DNA of 64,000 nt from Paenibacillus sp. N3.4 (GCF_008017805.1 NZ_VRTT01000025.1:26736-90735); one strand, 5' to 3'. Shown: positions 44,893 to 55,667, counted from the stretch's first letter. Program-made: numbers and translations. Notes: generated from the letters alone by a model not told the origin.

Positions 44893-46158
44893 TTGAATTT
44901 TTACAAAGATAAACAGCTTATGATTTCTTCATCGGTTCTAGCGCTGCTGCCTATTGTCTTATCTTTCCTATTTTTTATACCGGGAAGAGGATGGGCTTCA
45001 TTTTTAATCGGCATTTTGGTCTTGGCTGCTGCTTGTTTCTTCGGAGCTTACTTTATTATTAACCGTATCAAAGGTACAACGGATAGTGAGCTGAATCTTT
45101 TGGCAGCTGAAATAAAGCGTGTGGCTGAAGGAGGCAGGTCGACAAGCGAGCTGAATTTCAGCAGTGCAACGACAAAAGCGGCAATCCATGATTTCAATAA
45201 AGTGGCGCATGCGCTGAATGAAGTTGTAGGTGAAACCGAACATTACGTCAAGGATGTTAATTCAGCTGTAGAAATGGTGAAGTCGACTTCGGAAGTCGGA
45301 CACTTTGTAGCTGATCTTATAAGTGAATCGACTCGAAATGTGGCTGAGGAATCCAAAAAGCAAATGGAAGTTCTAAAAACCACAGTGAGAACGATGTCAG
45401 AGATCTCCTCCGCTATTCAGCAAATTGCCAGCAGCTCCGACGAAGTAGCAAGCACTTCCGGAGAAACGTCCCACAAGGCAGCTATGGGTGGAGAAACGAT
45501 TCAAGATGCGATTGCCCAAATTACCAAAACGGATGAAGCGCTAGAGAAAATGCTGGAGCAAGTCAATCGGCTTGGAAGCCGATCCAAGGAAGTGGAGAAA
45601 TTCGTTTCCGTGATTACGGAATTGTCCAGTCAGACTCATTTGCTTGCATTGAACGCAGCCATCGAGGCGGCCAGAGCAGGCGAATACGGCAGCGGCTTCT
45701 CCGTTATTGCCAGCGAAGTCCGCAAGTTGGCCGAACAGTCAGCAGAATCTGCGAAACAGGTTAGGCTGATTAATGGCATGATTCAACAGGAAGCGGATGA
45801 AGCTGTTTCATCTTCGGCCCATGTGGCAGCGGATATGAAGAAAGGAATTGCTTCACTCAATCAAGCCGGAACCACGTTTGTCTTTATCCAAACTTCGATT
45901 GAAGAAGTAAGCACGCAGATTCAGGAAGTGTCTGCGGCAGTAGAGGAGATTTCGGCACATACAGAAGAGGTCACGGATTCACTGGGCCAGACGGAGAAGA
46001 TTTTCGATAATGCCAGATCAGAAATGGACAATATTCGCATGGCGTCTGAGGAGCATTTCACATCCATGGGTCAAACCATGGAAGCGGCGAATACGTTGTC
46101 TACACTGACTGAAGAGTTGAAGCGTAAAATCAGTCAAACCCCCTCAAACGTTCAATAG
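44893..46158 (+). CDS. Methyl-accepting chemotaxis protein
   Basis: 421 aa. Two adjacent membrane helices ([39 protein letters not shown]) with only a few residues between, so there is no extracellular sensor domain; then a HAMP-like linker and a long coiled-coil signalling domain with the hairpin tip [19 protein letters not shown]. The TTG at 44893 has a poor ribosome site and the in-frame ATG at 44920 is an alternative. Likely senses membrane or internal state rather than an external ligand. Confidence 0.88.
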   Translation: MNFYKDKQLMISSSVLALLPIVLSFLFFIPGRGWASFLIGILVLAAACFFGAYFIINRIKGTTDSELNLLAAEIKRVAEGGRSTSELNFSSATTKAAIHDFNKVAHALNEVVGETEHYVKDVNSAVEMVKSTSEVGHFVADLISESTRNVAEESKKQMEVLKTTVRTMSEISSAIQQIASSSDEVASTSGETSHKAAMGGETIQDAIAQITKTDEALEKMLEQVNRLGSRSKEVEKFVSVITELSSQTHLLALNAAIEAARAGEYGSGFSVIASEVRKLAEQSAESAKQVRLINGMIQQEADEAVSSSAHVAADMKKGIASLNQAGTTFVFIQTSIEEVSTQIQEVSAAVEEISAHTEEVTDSLGQTEKIFDNARSEMDNIRMASEEHFTSMGQTMEAANTLSTLTEELKRKISQTPSNVQ

Positions 46159-46200
46159 AAGTAAAAATGATTGTTTATTATCGAATAGGCGGAAGCAAAA

Positions 46201-46241
46201 AGAAGCATAATCGGATCAGCTTTTGATCCGATTATGCTTCT
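46201..46241. terminator. Bidirectional terminator with 18-bp perfect stem
   Basis: Left arm 46201-46218 and right arm 46224-46241 are exact reverse complements, with a five-base loop. It separates the convergent chemoreceptor and oxidoreductase genes. Confidence 0.92.
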
Positions 46242-46249
46242 CCGTGTTT

Positions 46250-47254
46250 TCAGCCCTCCATAGGGAGAAGTAGCACTTTCCCCAAGGTCATATTCGCAGC
46301 ATATTGATGAATCGCAGTGACAGTTTCACTCAATGGGAAGCATTGGCTGATTTCAGTCTGGATATCGGTGCCTATGGATTTCTTCATAGAACCTTGCAGG
46401 GCAAGAAGTTCAAAGATGGATTGCGTTTTCACCCAATCCGAAGCCCAGAATCCGGCGATGCGCTTACGTCGGAAGACAAGATCATCGGCATTGATGGTCG
46501 TCGTGCTTCCGCTCAAAAGGCCATATTGAAAGAGTGTGGAGCCATCTGGCAGTGAGGACAGAATACGACCGGTCAAATCGCCACCCACCGCATCGAAGCA
46601 AACGGCAGCACCAAGCTCAATGGACTTACGCTTTAGGTCCATTTCGAAAGTGTCAGAGTTGCTGTTGAGGATGTGCTGTGCTCCGATTTCTTCGAGCAAC
46701 TCTCTTTGCTCGTGCTTGCGAACGACGCTGATAATAGGCAGATTAACCTGTTTGCCAAGCTGCACCAGGATCTTGCCTAGCGCACTGGCTCCGGCCGTTT
46801 GTACAATCGCTTTAGACTTGAGCTGCTTCGCTATTTTGACCATTGCTAAAGCGCTTGCCGGATTGACGAAGAAGACAGCGCCTTGCTCGTCCGTTACTTG
46901 ATCCGGCAAAACCATACATGTCATAGCGCTTGCCTTGGTGTACTGTGACCAGGATCCGAATACTTCGGATACGAAGGCAACACGCTTGCCCTTTAACATA
47001 CGCGCCACGAGGCTGCTGCCTGTCGCGATGACCGTCCCGCATCCTTCCATCCCGCCAACTGAAGGCAGCGTTCGCTTTATCCCGTAATGACCGTTAAGAA
47101 ACAATAAATCGGCTGGATTAATGGATGCCGCATGAACTTTAATGAGGACTTCGTTACTTTTAATCTCAGGTATGGAAGAGGTGCCGTATTCAATACCTGA
47201 AATTCCGCCATACGTCTTAATTAATGCGGCATTCATTGTTGTAGTCATGCTCAT
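46250..47254 (-). CDS. MDR-family quinone oxidoreductase-like protein
   Basis: 334 aa from ATG 47254 (MSMTTTMNAALIKTYGGISG), preceded by GGGTGGG; upstream Met codons lack a ribosome site. Medium-chain dehydrogenase/reductase with no zinc-binding cysteines, NADPH-binding segment AIVQTAGASALGKILVQLGK, and typical N-terminal HAASINPADLLFLNG. Family members reduce quinones or enones. The substrate cannot be predicted. Confidence 0.85.
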   Translation of the reverse strand: MSMTTTMNAALIKTYGGISGIEYGTSSIPEIKSNEVLIKVHAASINPADLLFLNGHYGIKRTLPSVGGMEGCGTVIATGSSLVARMLKGKRVAFVSEVFGSWSQYTKASAMTCMVLPDQVTDEQGAVFFVNPASALAMVKIAKQLKSKAIVQTAGASALGKILVQLGKQVNLPIISVVRKHEQRELLEEIGAQHILNSNSDTFEMDLKRKSIELGAAVCFDAVGGDLTGRILSSLPDGSTLFQYGLLSGSTTTINADDLVFRRKRIAGFWASDWVKTQSIFELLALQGSMKKSIGTDIQTEISQCFPLSETVTAIHQYAANMTLGKVLLLPMEG

Positions 47255-47465
47255 AGACCCACCCGTCTGTTTACATTCTTTAAAATAATGTTCACCCATT
47301 ATTATATAATACTGTGGGTTATGTGGGAATAATGACATTTATGTACATCTTGTTGGATCACGCAGTATTCAATCTCAGAGAAAGAGTGTTCAATCCTTCA
47401 TGGTCATCCCTCCTTGGCTTTTTTATACTAGGTATATAAAGAACCAACTGCAGAGGTGATAGCAT

Positions 47466-48422
47466 ATGAAGAATGAGATTTCAGCTCCTAGAATTGATCT
47501 ACAAGCTGTTAAGAAATCCAAGAAAGCAAGAAGATGGGAAACACCGTTTACTGGTTATTTATTTCTTACTCCTTGGCTTATCGGCATTATTTGTTTAACT
47601 TTATGGCCTATGCTGCAATCCTTATACTACGCGTTCACTGACTATTCGATCCTTGATAAGCCTCATTGGCTGGGATTGGATAATTTTCGGACGATTCTTA
47701 GCGAAGATGATACGTTCCTTCAGTCGTTAAAGGTGACCTTGTGGTTTGTTGTCATTTCGGTTCCGTTGAAATTGGCTTTTGCTCTCCTTGTTGCGATCCT
47801 GCTTAAGAAGGATATTAAGGGGATGAAGGCCTATCGCACGATGATCTACCTACCTTCCTTAATTGGCACAAGCGTGGCAGTTGCCGTACTTTGGCGCAAT
47901 ATTTTTGGCGATGATGGCATTATTAATCAAGCTTTGAAGGTCGTAGGCATTCAAGGCAAAGCATGGATCAGCGATCCTTCAACAGCGCTTGGCACATTGG
48001 TCATTCTTGTTGTTTGGCAGTTCGGCTCCTCCATGGTGATTTTCTTGGCTGGTCTCAAACAAATTCCCAATGAATTATATGAGGCGGCAGAGGTTGACGG
48101 CGCATCGAAAGTTCGCCAATTTTTCTCGATTACATTCCCGATGCTCTCACCGATTATCTTATTCAATCTCGTCCTGCAAACGATCGGTTCCTTCCAAACC
48201 TTTACCCAAGCCTTCGTTATTACGAGGGGGGGACCTGTTCACTCCACACACGTCTATGCGATGTATTTGTATGAACGCGCTTTTGACCGTATGCAAATGG
48301 GGTATGCGTCAGCACTTGCTTGGATCTTATTGATCATCATAGCGGTCGCGACAGGTCTACTGTTCGCCAGTTCCAAATTTTGGGTCTTTTATGAGACCGA
48401 ATCTGGGGGTAAAAGCAAATGA
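47466..48422 (+). CDS. Sugar ABC permease (MalF/UgpA type)
   Basis: 318 aa, six helices (GYLFLTPWLIGIICLTLWPM first), EAA loop NELYEAAEVDGASKVRQFFS. Start ATG with AGAGGTGATAGCAT. Overlaps the partner permease by 4 bp. Confidence 0.92.
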   Translation: MKNEISAPRIDLQAVKKSKKARRWETPFTGYLFLTPWLIGIICLTLWPMLQSLYYAFTDYSILDKPHWLGLDNFRTILSEDDTFLQSLKVTLWFVVISVPLKLAFALLVAILLKKDIKGMKAYRTMIYLPSLIGTSVAVAVLWRNIFGDDGIINQALKVVGIQGKAWISDPSTALGTLVILVVWQFGSSMVIFLAGLKQIPNELYEAAEVDGASKVRQFFSITFPMLSPIILFNLVLQTIGSFQTFTQAFVITRGGPVHSTHVYAMYLYERAFDRMQMGYASALAWILLIIIAVATGLLFASSKFWVFYETESGGKSK

Positions 48423-49261
48423 CAAGGAAGCTAACTTCAATGAATCGCCATATCATTCTTCTTGTTTTTAGCCTATTGATGATTTATCCCGTCCTGTGGT
48501 GGTTGGGGGCTTCCCTGAAGCCTGAATCAGAAATGAGTGCTCCCGGTTTGTTTCCCTCCACTTTCATGTGGAATAATTTCTCAGATGGTTGGTCGGCCTT
48601 GCCTAAATATACGTTCACAAGATATTACATGAATACGTTCGGATTAATTCTTGGGGTGATTTTTACAACTTTCGTATCTACGAGTTTGACGGCTTTTGCC
48701 TTTGCTCGGCTCGATTTTCCGCTTCGGAAAATGTGGTTTGGGATCTTATTAGTGACCATGATGCTGCCTACGCAAGTTACACTCATTCCGCAGTACAGCT
48801 TGTTTAATCAATTGGGCTGGGTCAACACGTATTTACCCTTTTTTGTTCCTCATGCACTGGCTGGGGGAATTGGCGGTTCTTTCTTCGTCTTCCTGCTTGT
48901 CCAATTCATACGTGGATTGCCAAGGGATTTGGATGAAGCAGCCAAAATTGATGGCTGCAGTTGGTTCGGTATTTACTGGCGCATTATGCTGCCATTAATT
49001 CGTCCGGCACTGGTCACCGTAGCGTTATATTGTTTCCTTTGGAACTGGGACGACTTTCTCGGACATTTGATTTATATCAATTCGCCTGGGAAATATACGG
49101 TAGGGCTCGCTATCAAACTATTTGTAGATACACAATCTGAAGGTTCTTGGGGCCAACTGATGGCGATGTCGCTATTGTCCATTGTACCGGCTATCATCTT
49201 GTTTTTTTCGGCGCAACGGCATTTTGTTGAAGGTATTGCTTCTGGTGCGGTCAAGGGATAA
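48419..49261 (+). CDS. Sugar ABC permease (MalG/UgpE type)
   Basis: 280 aa, six helices, EAA loop DLDEAAKIDGCSWFGIYWRI, C-terminus QRHFVEGIASGAVKG. Coupled to the preceding permease; the receptor for both is probably the lipoprotein at 52845, after the regulators. Confidence 0.92.
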   Translation: MTRKLTSMNRHIILLVFSLLMIYPVLWWLGASLKPESEMSAPGLFPSTFMWNNFSDGWSALPKYTFTRYYMNTFGLILGVIFTTFVSTSLTAFAFARLDFPLRKMWFGILLVTMMLPTQVTLIPQYSLFNQLGWVNTYLPFFVPHALAGGIGGSFFVFLLVQFIRGLPRDLDEAAKIDGCSWFGIYWRIMLPLIRPALVTVALYCFLWNWDDFLGHLIYINSPGKYTVGLAIKLFVDTQSEGSWGQLMAMSLLSIVPAIILFFSAQRHFVEGIASGAVKG

Positions 49262-49341
49262 GATATATGGATATTTCCACATAAAAGCTGCGAAGCCTAT
49301 TCGCGGCTTGTTCTTCTATTCGGTAGAGAGAAGGGATATTC

Positions 49342-51075
49342 TTGACGCGCAATCCATTCAAAAAGTATCGGATCGATTATTTGTACTTCACTGCTTTCGC
49401 CGGTATTATTCTTTTGCTTATTGTTTCTTCCACGTGGTTAAGTGTGCGATATATGACCCGTCAGAATGAAGATAACGCCGCGTACTATCAGCAAAGGCTT
49501 CTTCACGAGACGAATAAGCAGCTGGATCTGTTGGCGAGATCGATGGATCAGCAATCGTTAAATATATCGCGTAATTCAGATTTGCAAGATGTGATTACCG
49601 GGCGAAACACAGATCCTATTAAAATCCGCCTGCTTTTGGATTGGTTGTCTGATCAGGTCTACAGTACCTCTGAAATCCATTCCATCTATATTTACAGTGA
49701 CAGGCCAGCATATACAGGAGCCACAAGCCCTATACAATTCAAGAGTCTGCAGGAGACAGATCCGGATACCCAACTGATGCTCACTACCATTGAACATGCA
49801 GAATCCGCGTGGACGCCGGAACATACATTAATCAGATACGAACAGAAAAAACAAGTCGTCAGTATTAATCGTAAAATATATTTAAACTCCGGACAATTTA
49901 TTGGCGTTCTTACCCTCAATGTAGATGCCGAGGCGATTCGTGGACTCATGTCCGAACCGTCTAATCCTGCGAACAGGAATTTGTTGGACAGTGGAGGACG
50001 TTTCCTCATGGCAACTTCGAACTTTGATCAAGGTGTTGTTAGTTTGACGCAAAATCTGTTGGCCCGTAATCCCGAACTATCGAATGGCAAGCTGAAAATG
50101 AATACGGATAAAGATGTTAGCGTCTTTGTCGTATGGGAGCGTTCCTTTACAACCGGCTGGGTGCTGCTGGAATTGACGCCATGGTCAGAGATGAAGCAAG
50201 GCACAGGGGATATTGTTCGCGTCTTAGTATGGATTGGGTTAGTGGTTATGATCATTGCCATGGGCGTAACGCTGCTTATTTCACGGCAATTTACGAAGCC
50301 GTTAAGGAAAATGACGCAATTGATGAGCAAATTCGATCTGGAGCGAGAGACAATCAAGGTACCCAACGATTACTCCAATGAATTTGGACATGTATTTCGA
50401 GGGTATAATCGTTTGACTGAACGCATCCTTCAATTAGTTCATGAACTGGAAGATCAGCACAAGCTGCAGCGGGAAACCGAAGTACGAGCTTTGCAAGCGA
50501 TGATTAATCCCCATTTTTTATATAATACGTTAGATCAGATCAATTGGATGGCGATTGAAGCCCGCCAGAATGAAATAAGCCGTGCATTGGCTCTGTTGGG
50601 AAAAATGCTGCGTATTGGCCTTTCGAATGGGGCAACGCTTATTCACATTCATGAAGAAATCGCACATATTGAATGCTATTTAGGTATACAAAACATTCGT
50701 TGGGATAATCAATTGCAGTATACCATTGAAGTGGATCCAACGTGCAGCGATCTGTATATTCCGAAAATGACCCTACAGCCCCTCGTTGAAAATGCCGTCG
50801 TACATGGGTTTAATGGGCAAACCTCGGGACATATTCAAATTGTGGTAAAGCAGGAAGTGGGCGATGTATGGATTCGCATTTCGGATAATGGAGCAGGTCT
50901 GCGAAATGGTTGGGAAGATGCTCGGCCTCGTACGCGAGGGGGGTATGGGCTGCGCAATGTCAGGGAGCGGCTGAAGTCTTTGTTTGGTTCTGAATATACG
51001 GTTCAGCTTGAATCCGGAGCATCGGGAGGAACCCATGCTATTGTGCACATACCCGTGATTAGTTCGACGAATTAG
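49342..51075 (+). CDS. YesM-type sensor histidine kinase
   Basis: 577 aa, TTG start with AGAAGGGATATTC upstream. N-terminal helix (YFTAFAGIILLLIVSSTWLS), extracellular Cache-like sensor, second helix (VLVWIGLVVMIIAMGVTLLI), HAMP, His-kinase segment with phospho-acceptor in MINPHFLYNTLDQINW, and HATPase (VENAVVHGF, DNGAGL). Pairs with the AraC-type regulator that follows 17 bp later and should sense the sugar imported by the adjacent permeases. Confidence 0.92.
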   Translation: MTRNPFKKYRIDYLYFTAFAGIILLLIVSSTWLSVRYMTRQNEDNAAYYQQRLLHETNKQLDLLARSMDQQSLNISRNSDLQDVITGRNTDPIKIRLLLDWLSDQVYSTSEIHSIYIYSDRPAYTGATSPIQFKSLQETDPDTQLMLTTIEHAESAWTPEHTLIRYEQKKQVVSINRKIYLNSGQFIGVLTLNVDAEAIRGLMSEPSNPANRNLLDSGGRFLMATSNFDQGVVSLTQNLLARNPELSNGKLKMNTDKDVSVFVVWERSFTTGWVLLELTPWSEMKQGTGDIVRVLVWIGLVVMIIAMGVTLLISRQFTKPLRKMTQLMSKFDLERETIKVPNDYSNEFGHVFRGYNRLTERILQLVHELEDQHKLQRETEVRALQAMINPHFLYNTLDQINWMAIEARQNEISRALALLGKMLRIGLSNGATLIHIHEEIAHIECYLGIQNIRWDNQLQYTIEVDPTCSDLYIPKMTLQPLVENAVVHGFNGQTSGHIQIVVKQEVGDVWIRISDNGAGLRNGWEDARPRTRGGYGLRNVRERLKSLFGSEYTVQLESGASGGTHAIVHIPVISSTN

Positions 51076-51092
51076 GAAAGTAGGTGGCCTCC

Positions 51093-52727
51093 GTGTGGAC
51101 GATTGCTATTATTGATGATGATCGTAAAATTGTACAAAGTTTATGCAACGCCATCCCCTGGGAACAGTTCCAGCTCTCGCTTGTCGGGGAACAGTACAAC
51201 GGTGTGGATGGCTTGGAGCTTATCCGTGCTGTGAAACCTGATATTGTCATCGCGGATATTTATATGCCTCAAATGAATGGCTTGGAGATGATTGAGACAC
51301 TAAGAAACGAGGGCTTCGAAGGAGAATTTATTATTCTGAGTGGTTATTCTGACTTTGAGTATGCTCGTCAGGCGATTCGATTAGGCGTTAAAGAATATTT
51401 AATGAAGCCTGTTACCTTGGAGGAGCTTCACCACGTTCTGGGAAGAATGATTGCTGAGTTAAATGAAACCCACCATAAACAGCATGAACAAGCGAATTTA
51501 TTGCGAAAGATCCAAGAATACGAGCCATTTGTGGAAAAAGAAACGCTTAAAGCGATCATCACGGGTACTTGGGAATATGGGCAGGAAGAAAGCCTGATAG
51601 GCCAAAAAGAATGGTTGGCTAATGGCAATCGTTATTTAGTTTTGGGGATGGCGATACATCCGTCCGGCCGTTTGGAACGTGCCTCCATGGCAGAATGGAG
51701 TTTGTTTCGATTTGCCGTTCATAATATTTTGGAAGAAACGGCTTCCGGCGAACAGGCAGGCGTCCAGATTCTCATGCTGCATAATCATCAAGCTGTCGTC
51801 CTCTTGTGGTCAAGTGAGGAAGCGGCTGATTTAATGGGACTGGCCTTGCGTTTAGCCGAACAAGTGTCCGGTAATGTGTTTCAATATCTCAAGGTGAAAA
51901 TTGTGTTCGGTATCGGCACGGTCAAACAAGCTTGGAAGCAGATCGCGGATTCTACAGAAGAAGCTTTTTATGCCATAAATGCCAATCGCCATCGCATTCT
52001 TAATCGATCGGAAGTATACGGGTACGATCAGGCGGATAAACGGGTGCATGCCTTCACGCCAGAAGATAGTCCTACGAGCAAAGAGACAAGAGTGCGTTCT
52101 GTTTTGTATTTCCAACGTATTTCGGAAGCCATTCGGTATAACCAAGCGGAAGAAGCTTGTCGTTTGGTTGGTGAATTCGCTGAGCATTTGACTCAGTTGG
52201 GAAGTGTAACGCTTCTGCACCTAACGGCAACGGAGCTATGGACGATTGTTAAGTATGCAATGCAAGAAGTCGATATTGCGGTCGATGACAGTTATCCTGT
52301 TCTTGAGATGCAGCAGGAGATTAAATCATTAACCGATGCTTATGCTTTTGAAAATTGGTTAACGTTAAAAATCAGGGAGCTGTGCGGCAGTCGACAGTGG
52401 AAGGAAAACCATAAACATAAGGAAGCTGTCGATTTTATGGTGCAATATGTGCACGATCATTACGGCGAAGAGATTACACTTGAAGAGCTAGCTGATAAAA
52501 TTTACTTATCCAAAAATTATTTGAATCAGATATTTAAGAAATCCACCGGTGAAACATTCGCCAACTATCTGCTTAAGGTACGCATGGAAAAAGCGGAATC
52601 TTTGCTATTACAGGGTCATTGCATGATTTATGAAGTGGCTGAAAAGGTTGGATTTAATAATGTAAACTATTTTAGTACAGTTTTTAAGAAGGTAATGGGT
52701 CGCAATCCAAGCGAATTATTGAAATAA
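51093..52727 (+). CDS. YesN-type AraC response regulator
   Basis: 544 aa from GTG 51093 (MWTIAIIDDDRKIVQSLC), chosen because AGGTGG ends 5 bp upstream; GTG 51084 is the alternative. Receiver domain with Asp in DIVIADIYMPQMNG, a central linker, and a C-terminal AraC DNA-binding domain (ITLEELADKIYLSKNYLNQI; EVAEKVGFNNVNYFSTVFKK). The probable target is the receptor gene and permease operon around it. Confidence 0.92.
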   Translation: MWTIAIIDDDRKIVQSLCNAIPWEQFQLSLVGEQYNGVDGLELIRAVKPDIVIADIYMPQMNGLEMIETLRNEGFEGEFIILSGYSDFEYARQAIRLGVKEYLMKPVTLEELHHVLGRMIAELNETHHKQHEQANLLRKIQEYEPFVEKETLKAIITGTWEYGQEESLIGQKEWLANGNRYLVLGMAIHPSGRLERASMAEWSLFRFAVHNILEETASGEQAGVQILMLHNHQAVVLLWSSEEAADLMGLALRLAEQVSGNVFQYLKVKIVFGIGTVKQAWKQIADSTEEAFYAINANRHRILNRSEVYGYDQADKRVHAFTPEDSPTSKETRVRSVLYFQRISEAIRYNQAEEACRLVGEFAEHLTQLGSVTLLHLTATELWTIVKYAMQEVDIAVDDSYPVLEMQQEIKSLTDAYAFENWLTLKIRELCGSRQWKENHKHKEAVDFMVQYVHDHYGEEITLEELADKIYLSKNYLNQIFKKSTGETFANYLLKVRMEKAESLLLQGHCMIYEVAEKVGFNNVNYFSTVFKKVMGRNPSELLK

Positions 52728-52844
52728 GTGTGATGAAATTTGAAGATGAATCGTTCTAGATTACATTTATCAAACAAAATCCTTCCGTATAATAAGAGAT
52801 AAGAACACAAACTACGAGCTCGACATACAAAGGGAGGAATAACA

Positions 52845-54173
52845 ATGAAAGCTGTACAAAAGGGGTCAGCGGCCATTCTATCACTCGCATTGCTTGCTTC
52901 ATTAACGGCATGTGGGGTTAAAGAGGATAAAACACCGGCGTCCACAGCCACTGCCGCGGCAACGGCCAAGACGGTGGATTCGGCAAAACCGGTGAAACTG
53001 AGAATCGTTTGGTGGGGGGCACAGGCTCGTCACGACGCAACTATGAAAGCGCTTGATCTTTATACCAAGAAACATCCGAATGTAACGTTTGAACCTGAGT
53101 TTTCCGGTTTTGATGGGTATTTCCAAAAGTTAGCTACACAAGCAGCGGCCGGGAATGCTCCTGATATTATTCAAATGGATGCTGCTTACTTAGCAGAGTA
53201 TGCGGGACGCAATCAACTAGCTGATCTCAGTGCTGGTGTGAATACTGCGGATCTCGATAAATCGTTATTAGATACGGGCAAATATAAAAGTAAACAATAT
53301 GCCATTCCACTCGGAAACAATGCGTTAGGTATTATTTACAATAAAGCGGCACTGGAGAAGCTTGGTGTTAGCGCGCCTAAGAGTGATTGGACGTGGGACG
53401 ACTATTTCAAAATGGGGCAAGATGCCAAAGCTAAATTGAGTGATGGCAAATTCCCGCTCCTCAATTCCTTAACGGATTACGTTTACTACGATCTTTATCA
53501 GTTAGGTAAAGGCAAAGGCAACGCGGTAACCATTGATGGTAAATTCAATATTGATAAAACGGTTTGGACCGAATGGGTTAACAAGCATCAAGAACTCATG
53601 AAACAAGGTGTTATGCCGCCGGCTGAAAAGCAGGTTACGGATAAAGTAACAGATCCTAAGCTCGATCTGCTGCTGAACGATACGATTTTAGTTCGCCGCG
53701 CTTATGCTGCAGAGTTCCCAGGCTATGATACAGCGAAACAAAATACATTCGGTTTGGTCAAGGCTCCAAGAGCCACACAAGCCAGCGGTTATCTGAAGCC
53801 ATCCATGTTCTGGTCTGTTAGCGCCAACTCCAAAAATACAGAAGAGTCGAAGAAATTTATCGATTGGTTTATCAATGACCCTGAAGTGGGTGACGTGCTC
53901 GGTACAACACGGGGAATCCCTGTTGCTCAGAAAGTGCGGACGTCGCTGGACAGCAAGCTGACAGCTACCGATAAAACACAAATCGAGCTGATCAGTAAAA
54001 CGGCTCCGGATGCAAATCCGTTTAATCCAGGCGCACAAGGCTGGGGGAACTTCCAGAAAGATTACACAACCATCATGGAGACTTTGATGTTCGCAAAAAC
54101 GACTCCGGATAAAGCTTATGATGAGCTAGTGAAAAAAGCGAAAGAATACGAAAAAGCGACGCCGGCTAATTAA
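52845..54173 (+). CDS. Sugar-binding lipoprotein (MalE-like, family 1)
   Basis: 442 aa, lipobox SLTACGVK; ribosome site AAGGGAGGAAT. Mature domain begins VKLRIVWWGAQARHDATMKA and contains GNAPDIIQMDAAYLAEYAGR, typical of extracellular solute-binding family 1. Completes the importer at 47466-49261; the ATPase is missing from the cluster. A TATAAT near 52788 may be its -10 element. Confidence 0.92.
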   Translation: MKAVQKGSAAILSLALLASLTACGVKEDKTPASTATAAATAKTVDSAKPVKLRIVWWGAQARHDATMKALDLYTKKHPNVTFEPEFSGFDGYFQKLATQAAAGNAPDIIQMDAAYLAEYAGRNQLADLSAGVNTADLDKSLLDTGKYKSKQYAIPLGNNALGIIYNKAALEKLGVSAPKSDWTWDDYFKMGQDAKAKLSDGKFPLLNSLTDYVYYDLYQLGKGKGNAVTIDGKFNIDKTVWTEWVNKHQELMKQGVMPPAEKQVTDKVTDPKLDLLLNDTILVRRAYAAEFPGYDTAKQNTFGLVKAPRATQASGYLKPSMFWSVSANSKNTEESKKFIDWFINDPEVGDVLGTTRGIPVAQKVRTSLDSKLTATDKTQIELISKTAPDANPFNPGAQGWGNFQKDYTTIMETLMFAKTTPDKAYDELVKKAKEYEKATPAN

Positions 54174-54187
54174 TGGTTGGTATGAAG

Positions 54188-54217
54188 AAAGAGACCCGTT
54201 GAGCTGGGTCTCTTTTT
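54188..54217 (+). terminator. Terminator after the sugar-binding gene
   Basis: AAAGAGACCC (54188-54197) pairs with GGGTCTCTTT (54206-54215), followed by TT. Confidence 0.92.
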
Positions 54218-54311
54218 GTTGTTGTGTGATGTTTACATTTGAACATTGTGGTTTTAAATGAGTCTATACTTATATTCGTGTGTGAAACAAAGTATAGGGA
54301 GATGCGGATAT

Positions 54312-55451
54312 ATGAGAAAAGCGAAGGTTATTCAAAAAGTCGCAGCTATTACAGTTATAATTTTACTTATTGTATCTTGCAGTAGAAAAGAATCAATTCA
54401 TACATTCACAGAGGCAGCAACAGTAACACCAACAAAAGACCCAACTGAAATTTCGCTTACTAATAGGCAAGAAGATTGGGAGAGCTACCTTTATAGGCTT
54501 ATAAAGAACCGCGAAGAAAATTTATTATATACACAGCAGGATTTTGAAATAGATCTGGCTGAATACATAAAGCAAGGTAAGATTTCCTTACAAAATGACC
54601 CTGCCGAAATTAAGGCAATAATAAATTCTATTGACTCTTCATTCCTAATAGACATAGATCATGATGGCATTGATGAACTGTATGTCATACAGTGCGAAGG
54701 TTCAATTAGACAATACTATGGAACTGTGTTCAAAAAGAAAAATGAAGTTTATGTAGAGATGAGTGAATTTAAAGGGCATATTCTCCCCGTTAGATATAAT
54801 AATGATGTACATTTTATTAGTATATTTAATAATTTTGAAACGAAGCATACAGAGGCAGTGGTTGAGTATGAAGTAAATGGCTTGGCTTTTAAGCCAAAAG
54901 AGATTTTGAATATAAACTATTTGTATGATGTATCAGCTGTTTCCAAATTAATGGGTAAAATGATTGATAATGAATATTTGAATTCTTTAAGCAGCTACGA
55001 AATTTCGGATTCCAATTTTGCAAATATGCCGGAAATATCCAATGAGTCATCTTATGATGTAAAAGTAACAGACGAAAAGTATAAAAATACATTTAATTGG
55101 ACTATAAAATTATGGCTTACATCTGTAGGATACGCTCCGAATAGTTGGGAGATTAGTTCTAAAGATGAAAGTACACATAAATTTAATGGCATGGGACAAA
55201 TTGAAACAAATGGAGATAAAGTCACTGATGATTCGGTGCTTTATGGTTGGAAGTTTTTCAAGGATGAATTTGATCAACTATTCTTGATAAAAGTCTCTTA
55301 TCCTTTTTTTACATTGGAAGATCGTAAAGATGGAGATTTAATCTTACAATTATTCAAGTTTAATAAGGATTTTGTTGAGGAAGTTGAAAAAGTGCGTATT
55401 GAGCCTGAGGTTGAGGTTAATTACTGTCTTTTATCTTTGAGGTGTAATTAA
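54312..55451 (+). CDS. Hypothetical lipoprotein with an EF-hand-like Asp motif
   Basis: 379 aa from ATG 54312 (MRKAKVIQKVAAITVIILL), preceded by GGGAGATGCGG; lipobox LLIVSCSR. One calcium-loop-like segment, DIDHDGIDELYVI, as found in VCBS/FG-GAP-type proteins. The remainder is beta-rich and unrecognised. AT-rich compared with the sugar cluster to its left, in keeping with accessory DNA starting here. Confidence 0.7.
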   Translation: MRKAKVIQKVAAITVIILLIVSCSRKESIHTFTEAATVTPTKDPTEISLTNRQEDWESYLYRLIKNREENLLYTQQDFEIDLAEYIKQGKISLQNDPAEIKAIINSIDSSFLIDIDHDGIDELYVIQCEGSIRQYYGTVFKKKNEVYVEMSEFKGHILPVRYNNDVHFISIFNNFETKHTEAVVEYEVNGLAFKPKEILNINYLYDVSAVSKLMGKMIDNEYLNSLSSYEISDSNFANMPEISNESSYDVKVTDEKYKNTFNWTIKLWLTSVGYAPNSWEISSKDESTHKFNGMGQIETNGDKVTDDSVLYGWKFFKDEFDQLFLIKVSYPFFTLEDRKDGDLILQLFKFNKDFVEEVEKVRIEPEVEVNYCLLSLRCN

Positions 55452-55456
55452 TTGTG

Positions 55457-55483
55457 GCATCATCACTGGATGGTGCTTTTTTT
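55457..55483 (+). terminator. Terminator after the lipoprotein gene
   Basis: GCATCATC (55457-55464) and GATGGTGC (55469-55476) form the stem (one G-U pair), followed by seven T. Confidence 0.85.
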
Positions 55484-55667
55484 AATGCCAATGAGAAATC
55501 CTAGGAGCCAAAAAAAGGTTTTGACTTCTAATTCCAGTGGTGCAAGAGGGGAGATTTTAACCGCCTCGCGGTTTTCGCTTGGCGGCAAAATTAACTTTGT
55601 GCTTTGTTATGCTAGGGTGAATGGTTCTGCTTGCCAGATGTCCATTCAAATGTGCCAGGTCCATTGG

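Noticed and set aside
55557..55573. Small hairpin AACCGC-CTC-GCGGTT as a phage attachment site
   Set aside because: No second copy was found on the other side of the phage remnant.
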